From Paracoccus indicus (GTDB taxonomy: Bacteria > Pseudomonadota > Alphaproteobacteria > Rhodobacterales > Rhodobacteraceae): 64,000 bases of DNA. The DNA lies in assembly GCF_003056335.1 (NCBI RefSeq), contig NZ_PYWA01000002.1, forward strand, positions 1 to 64,000, in the 5' to 3' direction. The notes under the pieces were generated by a model. The model was not told where the DNA came from, searched no databases, and saw nothing but the letters and a program-made list of their open reading frames with translations. The position numbers were made by a program, and so were the translations under genes. Position 1 is the stretch's first letter. Every line of letters begins with the position of its first letter. This document shows, one piece after another, positions 44,902 to 56,972 of the stretch.

Positions 44902-46190
44902 TCGCAGACGGCACGTCATTCGGGCTGGCCCCGGGTGGGTCCGACACCGACCTGAAGAACCTGCGCCTGTTGGTGCAGCTGCGCTGGCTGGCCATCGCCG
45001 GCCAGCTGGTCACCATCGCCTTCGTCGAACTGGTGCTGAACATCCAGCTGCCGTTGGTCTTCATGGCGATGACCTTGGGGGCGCTTCTGGCGCTGAACCT
45101 GATCAGCCTGCATTGGCTGCGGCGCAAGCGGGCACCGAATATTGCCTGGGTGCTGCTGATCGACATCCTGCTGCTGACGGTGCAGCTGGGGCTCAGCGGG
45201 GGCGGGCGCAACCCGTTCATCGCGCTTTATCTGCTGCAGATCACGCTGGCGGCGGTGCTGTTGCACCCGGGGCAGTGCTGGCGCTTCGTCGCGCTGACAG
45301 GGCTGCTCAGCGCGATGCTGACGCGTGTGCATCTGCCGCTGCGGTTGCCGGAATACGAGCCCTTCTTCACGACCTACCTGGCGGGCATGCTGGTCGCGCT
45401 GATGCTGAATGCCGTGCTGATCGTCACCTTCGTCACCCGCATCAACCGCAACCTGCGCGACCGCGACGCCCGCCTGGCCCAGATGCGCCAGCATGCCGCC
45501 GAAGAGGATCACATCGTCCGCATGGGCCTTCTGGCGTCGGGGGCTGCGCATGAACTGGGAACGCCGCTGGCCTCGATCTCGGTGATCCTCAGCGACTGGC
45601 GGGCCATGCCGGCGACCTCGGGCGATCCCGAATTGCAGCACGACATCGCCCAGATGCAAAAGGCGGTCGACCGCTGCAAATCCATCGTCAGAGGCATCCT
45701 TGCATCCTCGGGCGAGCCGCGCGGAGAGGCTCCGGTCCCGACCACGGTCAGTGCTTTTCTTGACGACATCCTGGCTGAGTGGGAGGAAAACCACGATCAG
45801 GCGCCCCTGAAGCTGCGCAATCAGGTCAAGCCCGACATCAGGATCCTGGCCGATGCGGCGTTGACCCAACTGGTCAGCACCGTCCTCGAGAATGCGCATG
45901 AGGTTTCCCCGGATTGGGTGGAACTGACGGCATCGCTGCGCGACGAACATCTGGTCTTCCGGGTGGGGGACCGCGGCCCGGGCTTTCGACCCGACGTCCT
46001 GGAGAACCTGGGCAAACCCTATAATTCAAGCAAGCGGGGGCAGGGCAGGGGGTTGGGGCTGTTCCTGGTCGTCAACGCCGTGCGCAAGCTGGGCGGAGAT
46101 GTCACAGTCTCGAACCTGCAGGCAGGCGGCGCGTTGGTGACGCTGAAGCTGCCCTTGGACAAGCTGTCCGTCACCGGAGACCGCAGATGA
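44898..46190 (+). CDS. RegB/ActS/PrrB-like redox-sensing histidine kinase
   Basis: A 430-residue membrane kinase. Six hydrophobic helices fill residues about 20-180, with GGGRNPFIALYLL (101-113), the quinone-linked motif of RegB. The phospho-acceptor is His218 in GAAHELGTPLASI. Cys260 in AVDRCKSIVRG corresponds to the redox-active Cys of RegB. The ATPase has ENAHEVSP, GDRGPGFRP and GQGRGLGLFLV. It would sense the quinone pool or redox state and set the phosphorylation of the adjacent regulator. The GTG start overlaps the SURF1 stop; its own stop overlaps the regulator start. This places a redox sensor in the operon of the oxidase it may control. Confidence 0.85.
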   Translation: MIADGTSFGLAPGGSDTDLKNLRLLVQLRWLAIAGQLVTIAFVELVLNIQLPLVFMAMTLGALLALNLISLHWLRRKRAPNIAWVLLIDILLLTVQLGLSGGGRNPFIALYLLQITLAAVLLHPGQCWRFVALTGLLSAMLTRVHLPLRLPEYEPFFTTYLAGMLVALMLNAVLIVTFVTRINRNLRDRDARLAQMRQHAAEEDHIVRMGLLASGAAHELGTPLASISVILSDWRAMPATSGDPELQHDIAQMQKAVDRCKSIVRGILASSGEPRGEAPVPTTVSAFLDDILAEWEENHDQAPLKLRNQVKPDIRILADAALTQLVSTVLENAHEVSPDWVELTASLRDEHLVFRVGDRGPGFRPDVLENLGKPYNSSKRGQGRGLGLFLVVNAVRKLGGDVTVSNLQAGGALVTLKLPLDKLSVTGDRR

Positions 46191-46720
46191 CCCCCGATGC
46201 CCATATCCTGATCGTCGAGGATGACGACGACCTGGCCATGACCCTGAAGCGGTCGCTGGAACGCCGGGGCTTTTCGGTCAGCCGCTTTTCCTCGGCCGAG
46301 GAGATGCGCCGATCGCGCATGCCGGTAATGCCCAGCCACGCCGTCGTCGATCTGAAGCTGTCGGGGGATTCGGGGCTGGCCTGTGTCGATCACCTGCACC
46401 GGCTGAACCCCGACATGCGCATCGTCGTGCTGACGGGTTTCGCCAGCATCGCCACCGCAGTCGAGGCGATCAAGCTGGGCGCCTCGCACTACCTGACCAA
46501 GCCTTCGGGGACGGACGACATCCTTGCGGCCTTCGACCGGACCGAAGGTGACGCCGAGGTCCAGCCCGCCAACCGCCCGACGACCATCAAGACGCTCGAG
46601 TGGGAAAAGATCCACGAGACCCTGCTGGCGACCGATTTCAACATCTCGGAAACGGCGCGCCGTCTTGGCATGCACCGCCGGACGCTGGCACGCAAACTGG
46701 CCAAATGGCAGGTGCGCTGA
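46187..46720 (+). CDS. RegA/ActR/PrrA-like response regulator
   Basis: A 177-residue two-component regulator. The receiver has ILIVEDDDDLAMTLKRSLER, the phospho-acceptor Asp55 in HAVVDLKLSG and the Lys in HYLTKPSG. The C-terminal Fis-like helix-turn-helix is TDFNISETARRLGMHRRTLA, almost the family standard. It likely activates oxidase, redox-carrier and carbon or nitrogen metabolism genes in response to oxygen. It is cotranscribed with the kinase (ATGA overlap) and is the last gene of the operon. A second, senC-linked RegBA system may exist elsewhere in the genome. Confidence 0.87.
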   Translation: MTPDAHILIVEDDDDLAMTLKRSLERRGFSVSRFSSAEEMRRSRMPVMPSHAVVDLKLSGDSGLACVDHLHRLNPDMRIVVLTGFASIATAVEAIKLGASHYLTKPSGTDDILAAFDRTEGDAEVQPANRPTTIKTLEWEKIHETLLATDFNISETARRLGMHRRTLARKLAKWQVR

Positions 46721-46770
46721 ACATGCGATCGGAACAATCGTAGAAGCGTAATGATATTCGGGAGGAGACG

Positions 46771-46846
<76 letters not shown>

Positions 46847-46923
46847 ACGTCTTGTCTGCTTCGGCGTCTTCCGCCTTGGCTGTGAGGGGGTCTATAAGGG
46901 TGCCCGCCGGGGGGTGCAAGCGG

Positions 46924-46950
46924 AAAAAACATCCGCTGCGTGGATTTTTT
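46924..46950. terminator. Probable bidirectional terminator between doxX and the tRNA
   Basis: AAAAAAC-ATCC and GGATTTTTT form a short stem with A/T-rich flanks, giving T-runs in both directions. It lies downstream of the minus-strand doxX gene and upstream of the tRNA. Confidence 0.5.
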
Positions 46951-47028
46951 CAGACGGGCCCGAAATAGCGGGCCGCGACCCTTAAGGCATTGGGAAGACA
47001 AGGCCCGGAGGCCTTGCCGATGCGTGGA

Positions 47029-47424
47029 TCATGCCTCGCGGTGGGTGGCGCGGTCGATGCTGAAGGCACCCGGACCGGCAAAGACGAAATAGAGAAACAC
47101 GAAGCAATAGAGGATCGCCGCATCGCCGCCATTCAGCGCCGGGAAGGGGCTTTGGGGGGCATGGGCGATCCAATAGGCACAGGCCATCAGGCCCGACAGC
47201 ACGAAGGCCACGGGGCGGGTGAACAGCCCCAGGATCAGCATCGCACCGCCGACCAGTTCCAGCACGCCCGCGATCCAGGGCAGCGACATCACAGCAGGGT
47301 TCATGTCGCTGGCGGGAAAGCCCAGCAGCTTCTGGGTGCCATGGGCAAAGAAGATCAATGCGGACACGATACGCAGGACGCCCAGCATCTGGGATTGATA
47401 GGCACCAAGACCTTTGAACGGCAT
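47029..47424 (-). CDS. DoxX-family membrane protein
   Basis: A 131-residue inner-membrane protein with four helices. RIVSALIFFAHGTQKLLGFP, GVLELVGGAMLILGLFTRPV and LSGLMACAYWIAHAPQSPFP are the DoxX pattern. Members are linked to thiosulfate:quinone oxidoreductase, redox stress or surfactant defence; none of these can be selected here. It stands alone between two terminators. Confidence 0.85.
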   Translation of the reverse strand: MPFKGLGAYQSQMLGVLRIVSALIFFAHGTQKLLGFPASDMNPAVMSLPWIAGVLELVGGAMLILGLFTRPVAFVLSGLMACAYWIAHAPQSPFPALNGGDAAILYCFVFLYFVFAGPGAFSIDRATHREA

Positions 47425-47453
47425 TCTTCAAGTCTCCTGACGGAATGGAAAAA

Positions 47454-47477
47454 GGGCCGCGCTGTGATGCGCGGCCC
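47454..47477 (-). terminator. Terminator of the TIGR02300 gene
   Basis: On the minus strand, GGGCCGCGC-ATCACA-GCGCGGCCC forms a perfect stem followed by TTTTT, seven bases after the stop of the gene at 47485. Confidence 0.85.
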
Positions 47478-47484
47478 TTGGGGA

Positions 47485-47802
47485 TCAGTCTTCGTCGTCG
47501 CTGGCGACGTCGGCGATCTCGTCCAGCGAAACATCGCCGTCGTCATCGTCGTCTTCCAGCAGATCATCGTCCAGATCGTTGGAATCGTCGCTGATATCCT
47601 CGTCGTCATCCGCGGTGGACTGGTTGTTGCCGCGTGCCTGGTTCTTTTCGGGCGTCACGGATTTGCCGCGGCTGTCCGTCAGGCTGTCCAGCGTGAACTG
47701 GTTGTTGCAGGCCGGGCAGACCATGGGATCTGCCTTCAGATCGTAGAAGCGCGTTGCGCAATGCGGGCACAGGCGTTTGGTGCCCCATTCCTCTTTGGGC
47801 AT
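47485..47802 (-). CDS. TIGR02300 family protein (zinc ribbon with acidic tail)
   Basis: A 105-residue protein typical of Alphaproteobacteria. A zinc ribbon occupies residues 12-32 (CPHC and CPAC around FYDL), and residues about 66-105 are nearly all Asp, Glu and Ser. The function of the family is not known; the layout suggests a nucleic-acid or protein adaptor. Start ATG at 47802. Confidence 0.88.
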   Translation of the reverse strand: MPKEEWGTKRLCPHCATRFYDLKADPMVCPACNNQFTLDSLTDSRGKSVTPEKNQARGNNQSTADDDEDISDDSNDLDDDLLEDDDDDGDVSLDEIADVASDDED

Positions 47803-47908
47803 GGTATTCTCCTTCAGCCGCGATTAGGGGAAATCGGGATGGCCCCTGCCACAGAGGCCGGGATGTGTCAAAGGCTTTATCTGGCAGGACGGCGCAGGCA
47901 AGGCAAGC

Positions 47909-48595
47909 ATGGATCAACGGATCACCCTCTCTGACGGATCACAGTTGCGCTTGCGCCGGTCGGCACGGGCGCGGCGAATAACCTTGCGCGTGCCCCGCGA
48001 CGGCAGCGGTGCGATCCTGACGCTGCCGGTGACGGCGCCGCTGGAACAGGGCCGTGATTTTGCGGAATCGCGCGCGGGCTGGCTGCGGCAGGCGGCGCTG
48101 CGGGTGCCCGAACGGCAGACGGCCCGACCCGGCGCGCAGATCCCGGTCGAGGGTCGGGCGCTGACCATCACCCCCGCCGAGGTCCGGCAGGTTCAGGTCC
48201 AGGGCGAGGCGCTTTTGGTGCCGCAGGGACGTCCGACGGGGGTGGTCTTGGCGACTTGGCTGCGCCAGGTGGCGCTGGCGCGTCTGCGTCCGGCCTGTGA
48301 CGGGTTTGCGGCCTCGCTTGGGCGTCCTTATCGCGCCATCGCCCTGCGCGATACGCGGTCGCGGTGGGGCAGTTGCACCCATGACGGTCGCCTGATGTTT
48401 TCCTGGCGGCTGGCCATGGCCCCCGCGCCGGTCCTGACCTATGTCGCCGCGCATGAGGTCGCGCATCTGGCGCATATGGATCACTCGCCGCGCTTCTGGG
48501 CGCAGGTCCAGGACCTGATGCCCGATCACGCGCCCCATCGCGCTTGGCTGCGTGCACATGGCGGCGATCTGATGCTGTGGCAATTCCGCGATTGA
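47909..48595 (+). CDS. YgjP/WSS1-type zinc metallopeptidase (DUF45)
   Basis: A 228-residue protein of the DUF45/M48-like group. The zinc site is HEVAHLAHMDH near residue 182, preceded by the conserved RDTRSRWGSCTHDGRLMFSW and followed by FWAQVQDLMPDH. Members are likely cytoplasmic peptidases; the physiological substrate is unknown. The gene is oriented away from the TIGR02300 gene and ends 32 bases before a GntR-type regulator. Confidence 0.88.
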   Translation: MDQRITLSDGSQLRLRRSARARRITLRVPRDGSGAILTLPVTAPLEQGRDFAESRAGWLRQAALRVPERQTARPGAQIPVEGRALTITPAEVRQVQVQGEALLVPQGRPTGVVLATWLRQVALARLRPACDGFAASLGRPYRAIALRDTRSRWGSCTHDGRLMFSWRLAMAPAPVLTYVAAHEVAHLAHMDHSPRFWAQVQDLMPDHAPHRAWLRAHGGDLMLWQFRD

Positions 48596-48627
48596 CGCGC
48601 CGGGCGGATGTGATCACAAACTGTGGC

Positions 48628-49272
48628 ATGACCACGCCCCGCCCCACCGAGACCGCAGCCCATGAACGGCTGTATCGTGCGTTGCGCAGCCAGATCATGC
48701 TGGGCGAACTGCCGCCCGGCAAGGCGCTGACCCTGCGCGGGCTGGCGGCGGAACATCACCTGTCGATGACCCCGGCGCGCGAGGCTGTGCGCCGTCTGGT
48801 GGCCGAAGGGGCGCTGACGCTGTCGGGGTCGGGCCGCGTCGCCACGCCCGCGCTGTCGGACGAACGGATCGAGGAACTGGCCGCCCTGCGTGCCTTGATC
48901 GAGCCGGAGCTGGCCGCCCGCGCCCTGCCGCGCGCGCATTTTGCGCTGATCGACAGGTTGGCCTCGATGAACGGGCGGATCGCCGATGCGGTCGATCGCC
49001 ATGACGCGGTGGGCTATATCCGCTGCAACCTGGATTTCCACCGGATGCTGTACCTGCGGGCGCAGGCACCGGCGATGCTGGCCATGCTTGAGACCATCTG
49101 GCTGCAGCTGGGGCCGACGATGCGGGCGCTTTACGGGCGGGTGAAGCGGAACGAGCCGCCGCGCCACCACCGGATGATCCTGGCGGCATTGCGGGCGGGG
49201 GATGAGCCCGCCCTGCGGCTGGCCGTGCGCGCGGATGTCACGCACGGCCTGAGGCATCTGACCTCGGCCTGA
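48628..49272 (+). CDS. GntR-family (FadR/VanR subfamily) regulator
   Basis: A 214-residue regulator: winged helix at about 12-75 (AHERLYRALRSQIMLGELPP, LRGLAAEHHLSMTPAREAVR) and an FCD ligand-binding domain. Start at 48628 is chosen from the family pattern; an upstream in-frame ATG at 48544 lies inside the peptidase gene. GTGATCAC at 48610-48617 is a short palindrome 10 bases upstream and may be an operator. No metabolic neighbour hints at the ligand. Confidence 0.82.
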   Translation: MTTPRPTETAAHERLYRALRSQIMLGELPPGKALTLRGLAAEHHLSMTPAREAVRRLVAEGALTLSGSGRVATPALSDERIEELAALRALIEPELAARALPRAHFALIDRLASMNGRIADAVDRHDAVGYIRCNLDFHRMLYLRAQAPAMLAMLETIWLQLGPTMRALYGRVKRNEPPRHHRMILAALRAGDEPALRLAVRADVTHGLRHLTSA

Positions 49273-49275
49273 AGA

Positions 49276-49902
49276 TCAGCCCTGCTGGCCGATGGGCGGC
49301 AGGCCCAGGTTGCCGAAACGCAGCTCGGGCAGGGTCGAGGGGATGATGCGGTTGTATTTCGTGCCTTCGATCGCGGCCCCGGCGATCAGGCCCGACTGGC
49401 CGAAGATCATCGCGACGACCGGGAACTGAGCGCTGAAGGTATCCGCGCCGACTGCCATGCCACCCGCGGGCACGGCATAGAAGGCACCTGCGCCCGCCAC
49501 CCAACCGGGTGCCGCGCGGAAGGCCGCCAGCGCCTGATCGGTCTGGAAGATCAGCACATGGGCGTATTGCTGGGCGCCGGCCTGAAAGCCCACGGTGGCC
49601 CGCGTCGCGCTGTAGTAATCGACCGTCTGCCCGCCGATGCGCAGCGCGCCCTGGCCATAGGCCCCGCCGACGCCCAAAGCGGCCTCGGTCATCAGCGGCA
49701 TATAAAGGACGCCGCGGGCGTTCTGGATCAGCGGTGCGGATGCCGGATAGGTCGAAACCAGATATTGATGCGTCTGATCGACCCGCCCGTCCAGTTGTGC
49801 GGGGCCATTGGTGCCGACCGCATTGGTGCATCCAGCGGCCAGCAGCGCCGCGCCGCCCGATGCCAGCAGGGTCCGGCGGGACAGCTTTGTCGTATTGGTC
49901 AT
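49276..49902 (-). CDS. SYLF (YSC84)-domain lipoprotein
   Basis: A 208-residue protein. The N-terminus TKLSRRTLLASGGAALLAAG with Cys at residue 25 combines a twin-arginine motif (SRRTLL) with a lipobox, so it is probably exported folded and lipidated. The SYLF domain follows (ARGVLYMPLMTEAALGVGGA, GFQAGAQQYAHVLIFQTDQA, GGMAVGADTFSAQFPVVAMI). Such domains bind phospholipid; the bacterial role is unclear. It stands between the GntR gene (tail to tail) and hemB (same strand, 74 bases). Confidence 0.85.
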   Translation of the reverse strand: MTNTTKLSRRTLLASGGAALLAAGCTNAVGTNGPAQLDGRVDQTHQYLVSTYPASAPLIQNARGVLYMPLMTEAALGVGGAYGQGALRIGGQTVDYYSATRATVGFQAGAQQYAHVLIFQTDQALAAFRAAPGWVAGAGAFYAVPAGGMAVGADTFSAQFPVVAMIFGQSGLIAGAAIEGTKYNRIIPSTLPELRFGNLGLPPIGQQG

Positions 49903-49975
49903 GTGTCGCCCTCGTTCAACGATGCAGGGGCTTGTTCCGCCCCGATTGCCCGCGACGATACGCGACAGGGCTGGG

Positions 49976-50971
49976 TCACGCCAGCATCTCGGCCACGGTG
50001 GGCGCGAAATAGCTTAGGACCCCGTCGCAGCCCGCCCGGCGGAAGGCCAGCAGGCTTTCGACCATGACATCCTGCGACAGCCACCCGTTGCGGATCGCGC
50101 CCTCGATCATCGCGTATTCGCCGCTGACCTGATAGGCGAAGGTGGGTGCGCCGAATTCGTCCTTCACCGAGCGGCAGATGTCCAGATAGGGCATGCCCGG
50201 CTTGACCATGACCATGTCGGCGCCTTCCGACAGGTCGCGAGCGACGCAGCGAAGCGCCTCGCCCTTGTTGGCGGGGTTGATCTGGTAGGTCTTCTTGTCG
50301 CCGACCAGCCGCCCCGAGGCGCCCACGGCATCGCGGAAGGGCCCGTAATAGGCGCTGGCGAATTTCGCGGCATAGGACAGGATCGCCGTGTTCTTGTGGC
50401 CCGCCTGCTCCAAGGCTCCGCGCAGGGCGGCGATGCGCCCGTCCATCATGTCCGACGGCCCCAGGATGTCGGCCCCGCTTTCGGCCTGCACCAGCGCCAT
50501 GCGAACCAGCGCCTCGACGGTTTCATCGTTCAGGATCTCTCCGTCGACGACCAGCCCGTCGTGGCCATTGGCATTATAAGGGTCCAGCGCAATGTCAGTC
50601 ATCACGACCAGATCGGGCACGGTCTCTTTCACGGCGCGGATCGCCTGGTTGCCGATGTTGTCTGGGTCCCATGCGCGTTCGCAGCCCTCGGTCCGCAGGT
50701 CCATGTCGGAATGGGGAAAGATGCAGATGGCGGGAATGTTCAGACGTGCCGCGCGTTCGGCGGCCCGCTTGGCCCCGTCGATGGTCAGGCGTTCCACGCC
50801 GGGCATGGATGCGATCTCGCCCTCGGCACCTTGCACCTCGGTCACGAAGATCGGCCAGATCAGGTTGGCCGGCGTCAGGTTCACCTCGGAGACCATGGCG
50901 CGGATGTTGGGGCTGCGGCGCAGGCGGCGCAGGCGGCCTGCGGGGAAGGGGGCGACGATCGGGTTGGCCAT
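49976..50971 (-). CDS. hemB: Delta-aminolevulinic acid dehydratase (porphobilinogen synthase)
   Basis: A 331-residue enzyme that condenses two aminolevulinate molecules to porphobilinogen in heme synthesis. Schiff-base lysines are in SYAAKFASAYYGPF and MVKPGMPYLD. The segment that carries three zinc-binding Cys in E. coli or human HemB reads here MTDIALDPYNANGHDG, without Cys, as in the Rhodobacter metal-independent or Mg-type enzymes. Start ATG at 50971. It is divergent from the 197-residue membrane-protein gene. Cytoplasmic. Confidence 0.95.
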   Translation of the reverse strand: MANPIVAPFPAGRLRRLRRSPNIRAMVSEVNLTPANLIWPIFVTEVQGAEGEIASMPGVERLTIDGAKRAAERAARLNIPAICIFPHSDMDLRTEGCERAWDPDNIGNQAIRAVKETVPDLVVMTDIALDPYNANGHDGLVVDGEILNDETVEALVRMALVQAESGADILGPSDMMDGRIAALRGALEQAGHKNTAILSYAAKFASAYYGPFRDAVGASGRLVGDKKTYQINPANKGEALRCVARDLSEGADMVMVKPGMPYLDICRSVKDEFGAPTFAYQVSGEYAMIEGAIRNGWLSQDVMVESLLAFRRAGCDGVLSYFAPTVAEMLA

Positions 50972-51048
50972 GCGGAGGCTCCTGCCTTTTGGGGTGGGAC
51001 AACCGGGCGGCTTTCCCTTGGTTGAAACCCGATCTAAGGTCGCGCGCA

Positions 51049-51642
51049 GTGAAGGACAAGGAACTGCTCGTGCCGCAAGTCAACAGCCTGATCGGGTTTC
51101 TGGACAGCCGCTCATTCATGACGATCTGGTATTGGCTGGCGCTGGTCGGCCTGTGGTCGGCCACGGGGCGCAACATCATGGGCATCCCCTCGGATATCGT
51201 GGCGCGCGCACGGGCGGCGCTGGCGTCGGGGCAGGGCGACGATCCGGCGGTCATGACGCTGCTGGACTGGCTGTCGCTGGTGCTGCCGCGCTGGCGCCTT
51301 GGTCCGACCGAGGGGGCGGTCTTCCTTGGCCTGACGTCCTTCGGGCTGACCTCGCTGGCGGTTCTTGGCTTTGTCTTCTGGCTGGAGTTGGCGCAGGCGG
51401 TGTTCCTGCTGCTGATGCCCTTCTGGTTGCTCTTCTGGATGCGCGTGCGGCTGGCCCGCCGCGTGACGCCCGTGGTCGATGCCGCACAGCTGGGGCAGAT
51501 CCCCCCCGAAAAGGCCGCCCGCGATGCAGCCCGCGCGATGACCTGGCACCGCCGGTGGGTCACGGTCTTGTCGATGGTCTCGGTTCTGGCCACGGTGCTT
51601 TGGGGCTCGGCCTGGGCGATCATGCATCCCAATGGCCTGTGA
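51049..51642 (+). CDS. Membrane protein of the type annotated 'component of SufBCD complex' in Rhodobacterales
   Basis: A 197-residue protein. FLDSRSFMTIWYWLALVGLW and GIPSDIVARARAAL resemble Rhodobacterales proteins often labelled 'component of SufBCD complex', a name without experimental backing known to me. Three to four membrane helices are predicted (about 26-45, 90-112, 115-135, 170-190). The GTG start is used because the upstream frame overlaps the hemB control region. It is followed by mfd after 40 bases. Function unknown. Confidence 0.6.
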   Translation: MKDKELLVPQVNSLIGFLDSRSFMTIWYWLALVGLWSATGRNIMGIPSDIVARARAALASGQGDDPAVMTLLDWLSLVLPRWRLGPTEGAVFLGLTSFGLTSLAVLGFVFWLELAQAVFLLLMPFWLLFWMRVRLARRVTPVVDAAQLGQIPPEKAARDAARAMTWHRRWVTVLSMVSVLATVLWGSAWAIMHPNGL

Positions 51643-51682
51643 CGCGCTTGACTTCATATCCTCGCACTATACCTGAGCATCC

Positions 51683-55137
<3,455 letters not shown>

Positions 55138-55141
<4 letters not shown>

Positions 55142-56265
55142 GCGGCCGGGTCCGCTTCGACCACGGCCCGCTTGGCGGCGCGACCGATTTCATCGCCCCG
55201 CAGACGGTGATCCGGGCCGATACCATCGCGGGCGTCGGTCCGGCGCTGGCCGCCATGCAGGCCGCGCAGGACCGGGGGGCGTGGCTGGCGGGCTATCTGT
55301 CTTATGAGCTTGGCCATGCGATGTCGCCGCGGCTGGCCCCGCTGATGCCCGGCGACCGGCAGATGCCGTTGATCCTGATGGGGGTCTTCGACAGGCCGCG
55401 GCCTGCGGACCCCTTGCCCGACCGCGCCGGTGTCAGCATCGGTCCCGCGCGCCCCTTGTGGGACAGGGCGCGATACGATGCGGCCATCGCCGCCGTGCAT
55501 GACTACATCACTGCCGGCGACACCTATCAGATCAATTTGACCTTCCCGATGGAGGCCGAGGTCACGGGCGATCCGCTGCGGATCTATGCCGCCTTGGCTG
55601 CGCGCCAGCCGGTACCCGAGGGGGCCTTCGTCGATCTGGGCGGCCCGCCGGTCCTGTCCCGCAGCCCCGAGCTGTTCTTTGCCATCGACGATCGGGGCGT
55701 CATCCGGACGAAGCCCATGAAGGGCACTGCCGCACGCGGCGCGACGCTGGCAGAGGATGCCGCCGCCGCCAAAGGTCTGGCCGCATCCGAAAAGAACCGG
55801 GCCGAGAACCTGATGATCGTCGATCTGCTGCGCAACGACATCAGCCGCATCTGCCTGCCCGGCAGCGTGCGCGTGCCGCAGCTGTTCCACGTCGAGGAAT
55901 ATGCGACGCTGCACCAGATGGTCTCGACCGTGGAAGGGCAGCTTGCCCCCGGCGTGGGGCTGGCGCAAGTGCTGGGCGCGCTGTTTCCCTGCGGCTCGAT
56001 CACCGGAGCCCCCAAGATCCGGTCGATGCAGATCATCGCGGAACTGGAGGCGGCACCGCGCGAGGTCTATTGCGGGGCCATCGGCTGGATCGACCCCGCG
56101 GGGCCGATGCGGTTCAACGTGGCGATCCGCTCGCCTTGGATGATCGCGCCGGACCGGTTGCGCCTGAACGTCGGCGGCGGCATCGTCCATGACAGCGAAA
56201 CCGGATCCGAGTGGGAGGAAGCATTATGCAAATCCGCATTCCTGACCCTATCCCCCAAGGGTTGA
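55138..56265 (+). CDS. pabB: Aminodeoxychorismate synthase component I
   Basis: A 375-residue chorismate-utilising enzyme that forms 4-amino-4-deoxychorismate for folate synthesis. Key motifs: ITAGDTYQINLTFPM, SRSPELFFAI, TKPMKGTAARG, NLMIVDLLRNDISRI, LFPCGSITGAPKIRSMQII and NVGGGIVHDSETGSEWEE. It is shorter than E. coli PabB by an N-terminal section, as in many alphaproteobacteria. The GTG start overlaps the mfd stop. Its 3' end overlaps pabC by 40 bases, so synthase and lyase are tightly coupled. A separate PabA glutaminase is not in the window. Confidence 0.9.
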
Positions 56266-56861
56266 CCCTGTTCGAAACCATGCGCGCCGAGCCCGACGGC
56301 AGCATCCGTCGCTGGCCGCTGCATCTGGCGCGCTTGGAGCGCGGCTGCGCGGCCGTGGGCTTTCCGATGGATCCCAAGGCCGCCACGGCGGCATTGGCGG
56401 ACCTGCCACAGGGCCAGGCATTGCGTGTCAGGCTGGTGGTTCATTCTGACGGTGCGATCAAGGTCACGCATGCCCCCGCCCCCGAAGCAACACAGGACTG
56501 GCGGGTCGCGATATCTGCCGAGAGACTGCGGTCAGGCGATCCCTGGCTGGGGATCAAGAGCTCGGCCCGCGGGGTCTATGATGCGGCGCGCGCGGCCATG
56601 CCGGCCGAGGCCGATGAGGTGATTCTGCTGAACGAGGCTGGCCAGGTCTGCGAGGGCAGCATCACCAACCTGTTTCTGCTGCGGGCTGGCAAGATGCTGA
56701 CGCCGCCGGTGAAATGCGGATTGCTGCCGGGCGTCTTGCGGGCCGAGCTGTTGGCCAGCGGCATGGCGCGCGAGGCGGTGCTGATGCCCGAGGATCTGTC
56801 CGAAGGGCGGCTGTTCTGCGGCAACGCCCTACGTGGCTTGATCCCGGCGCGCCTGATCTGA
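56226..56861 (+). CDS. pabC: Aminodeoxychorismate lyase (class IV aminotransferase fold)
   Basis: A 211-residue PLP enzyme that splits aminodeoxychorismate to 4-aminobenzoate and pyruvate. GLTLFETMRAEPDGSIRRWP opens the protein, the PLP Lys is in LGIKSSARGVYDAARAAM, and EVILLNEAGQVCEGSITNLF and LPGVLRAELLASG follow. It is shorter than typical PabC (about 270) because the C-terminal part is compact. The start at 56226, after GGGAGGAA, lies inside the pabB end. Other class IV aminotransferases are possible, but the neighbour decides. Confidence 0.85.
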   Translation: MQIRIPDPIPQGLTLFETMRAEPDGSIRRWPLHLARLERGCAAVGFPMDPKAATAALADLPQGQALRVRLVVHSDGAIKVTHAPAPEATQDWRVAISAERLRSGDPWLGIKSSARGVYDAARAAMPAEADEVILLNEAGQVCEGSITNLFLLRAGKMLTPPVKCGLLPGVLRAELLASGMAREAVLMPEDLSEGRLFCGNALRGLIPARLI

Positions 56862-56868
56862 ACGCGAA

Positions 56869-56907
56869 GCGCGGACGACCCCCATCGAAGGGGTCGCCCG
56901 CGCTTTT
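56869..56907 (+). terminator. Terminator of the mfd-pabBC operon
   Basis: GCGCGGACGACCCC and GGGGTCGCCCGCGC pair with one mismatch around CATCGAA, followed by TTTT. It lies eight bases after the pabC stop. Confidence 0.75.
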
Positions 56908-56936
56908 GCCACCCTTCGCGGATGTCGCATGGAAAA

Positions 56937-56967
56937 CGCCCCGCCCTTTGGAGGGGGCGGGGCGTTT
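56937..56967 (-). terminator. Terminator of clpA
   Basis: CGCCCCGCCC and GGGCGGGGCG form a perfect 10-base stem; on the minus strand it is followed by TTTT. It lies nine bases after the clpA stop. Confidence 0.8.
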
Positions 56968-56972
56968 CAGGT

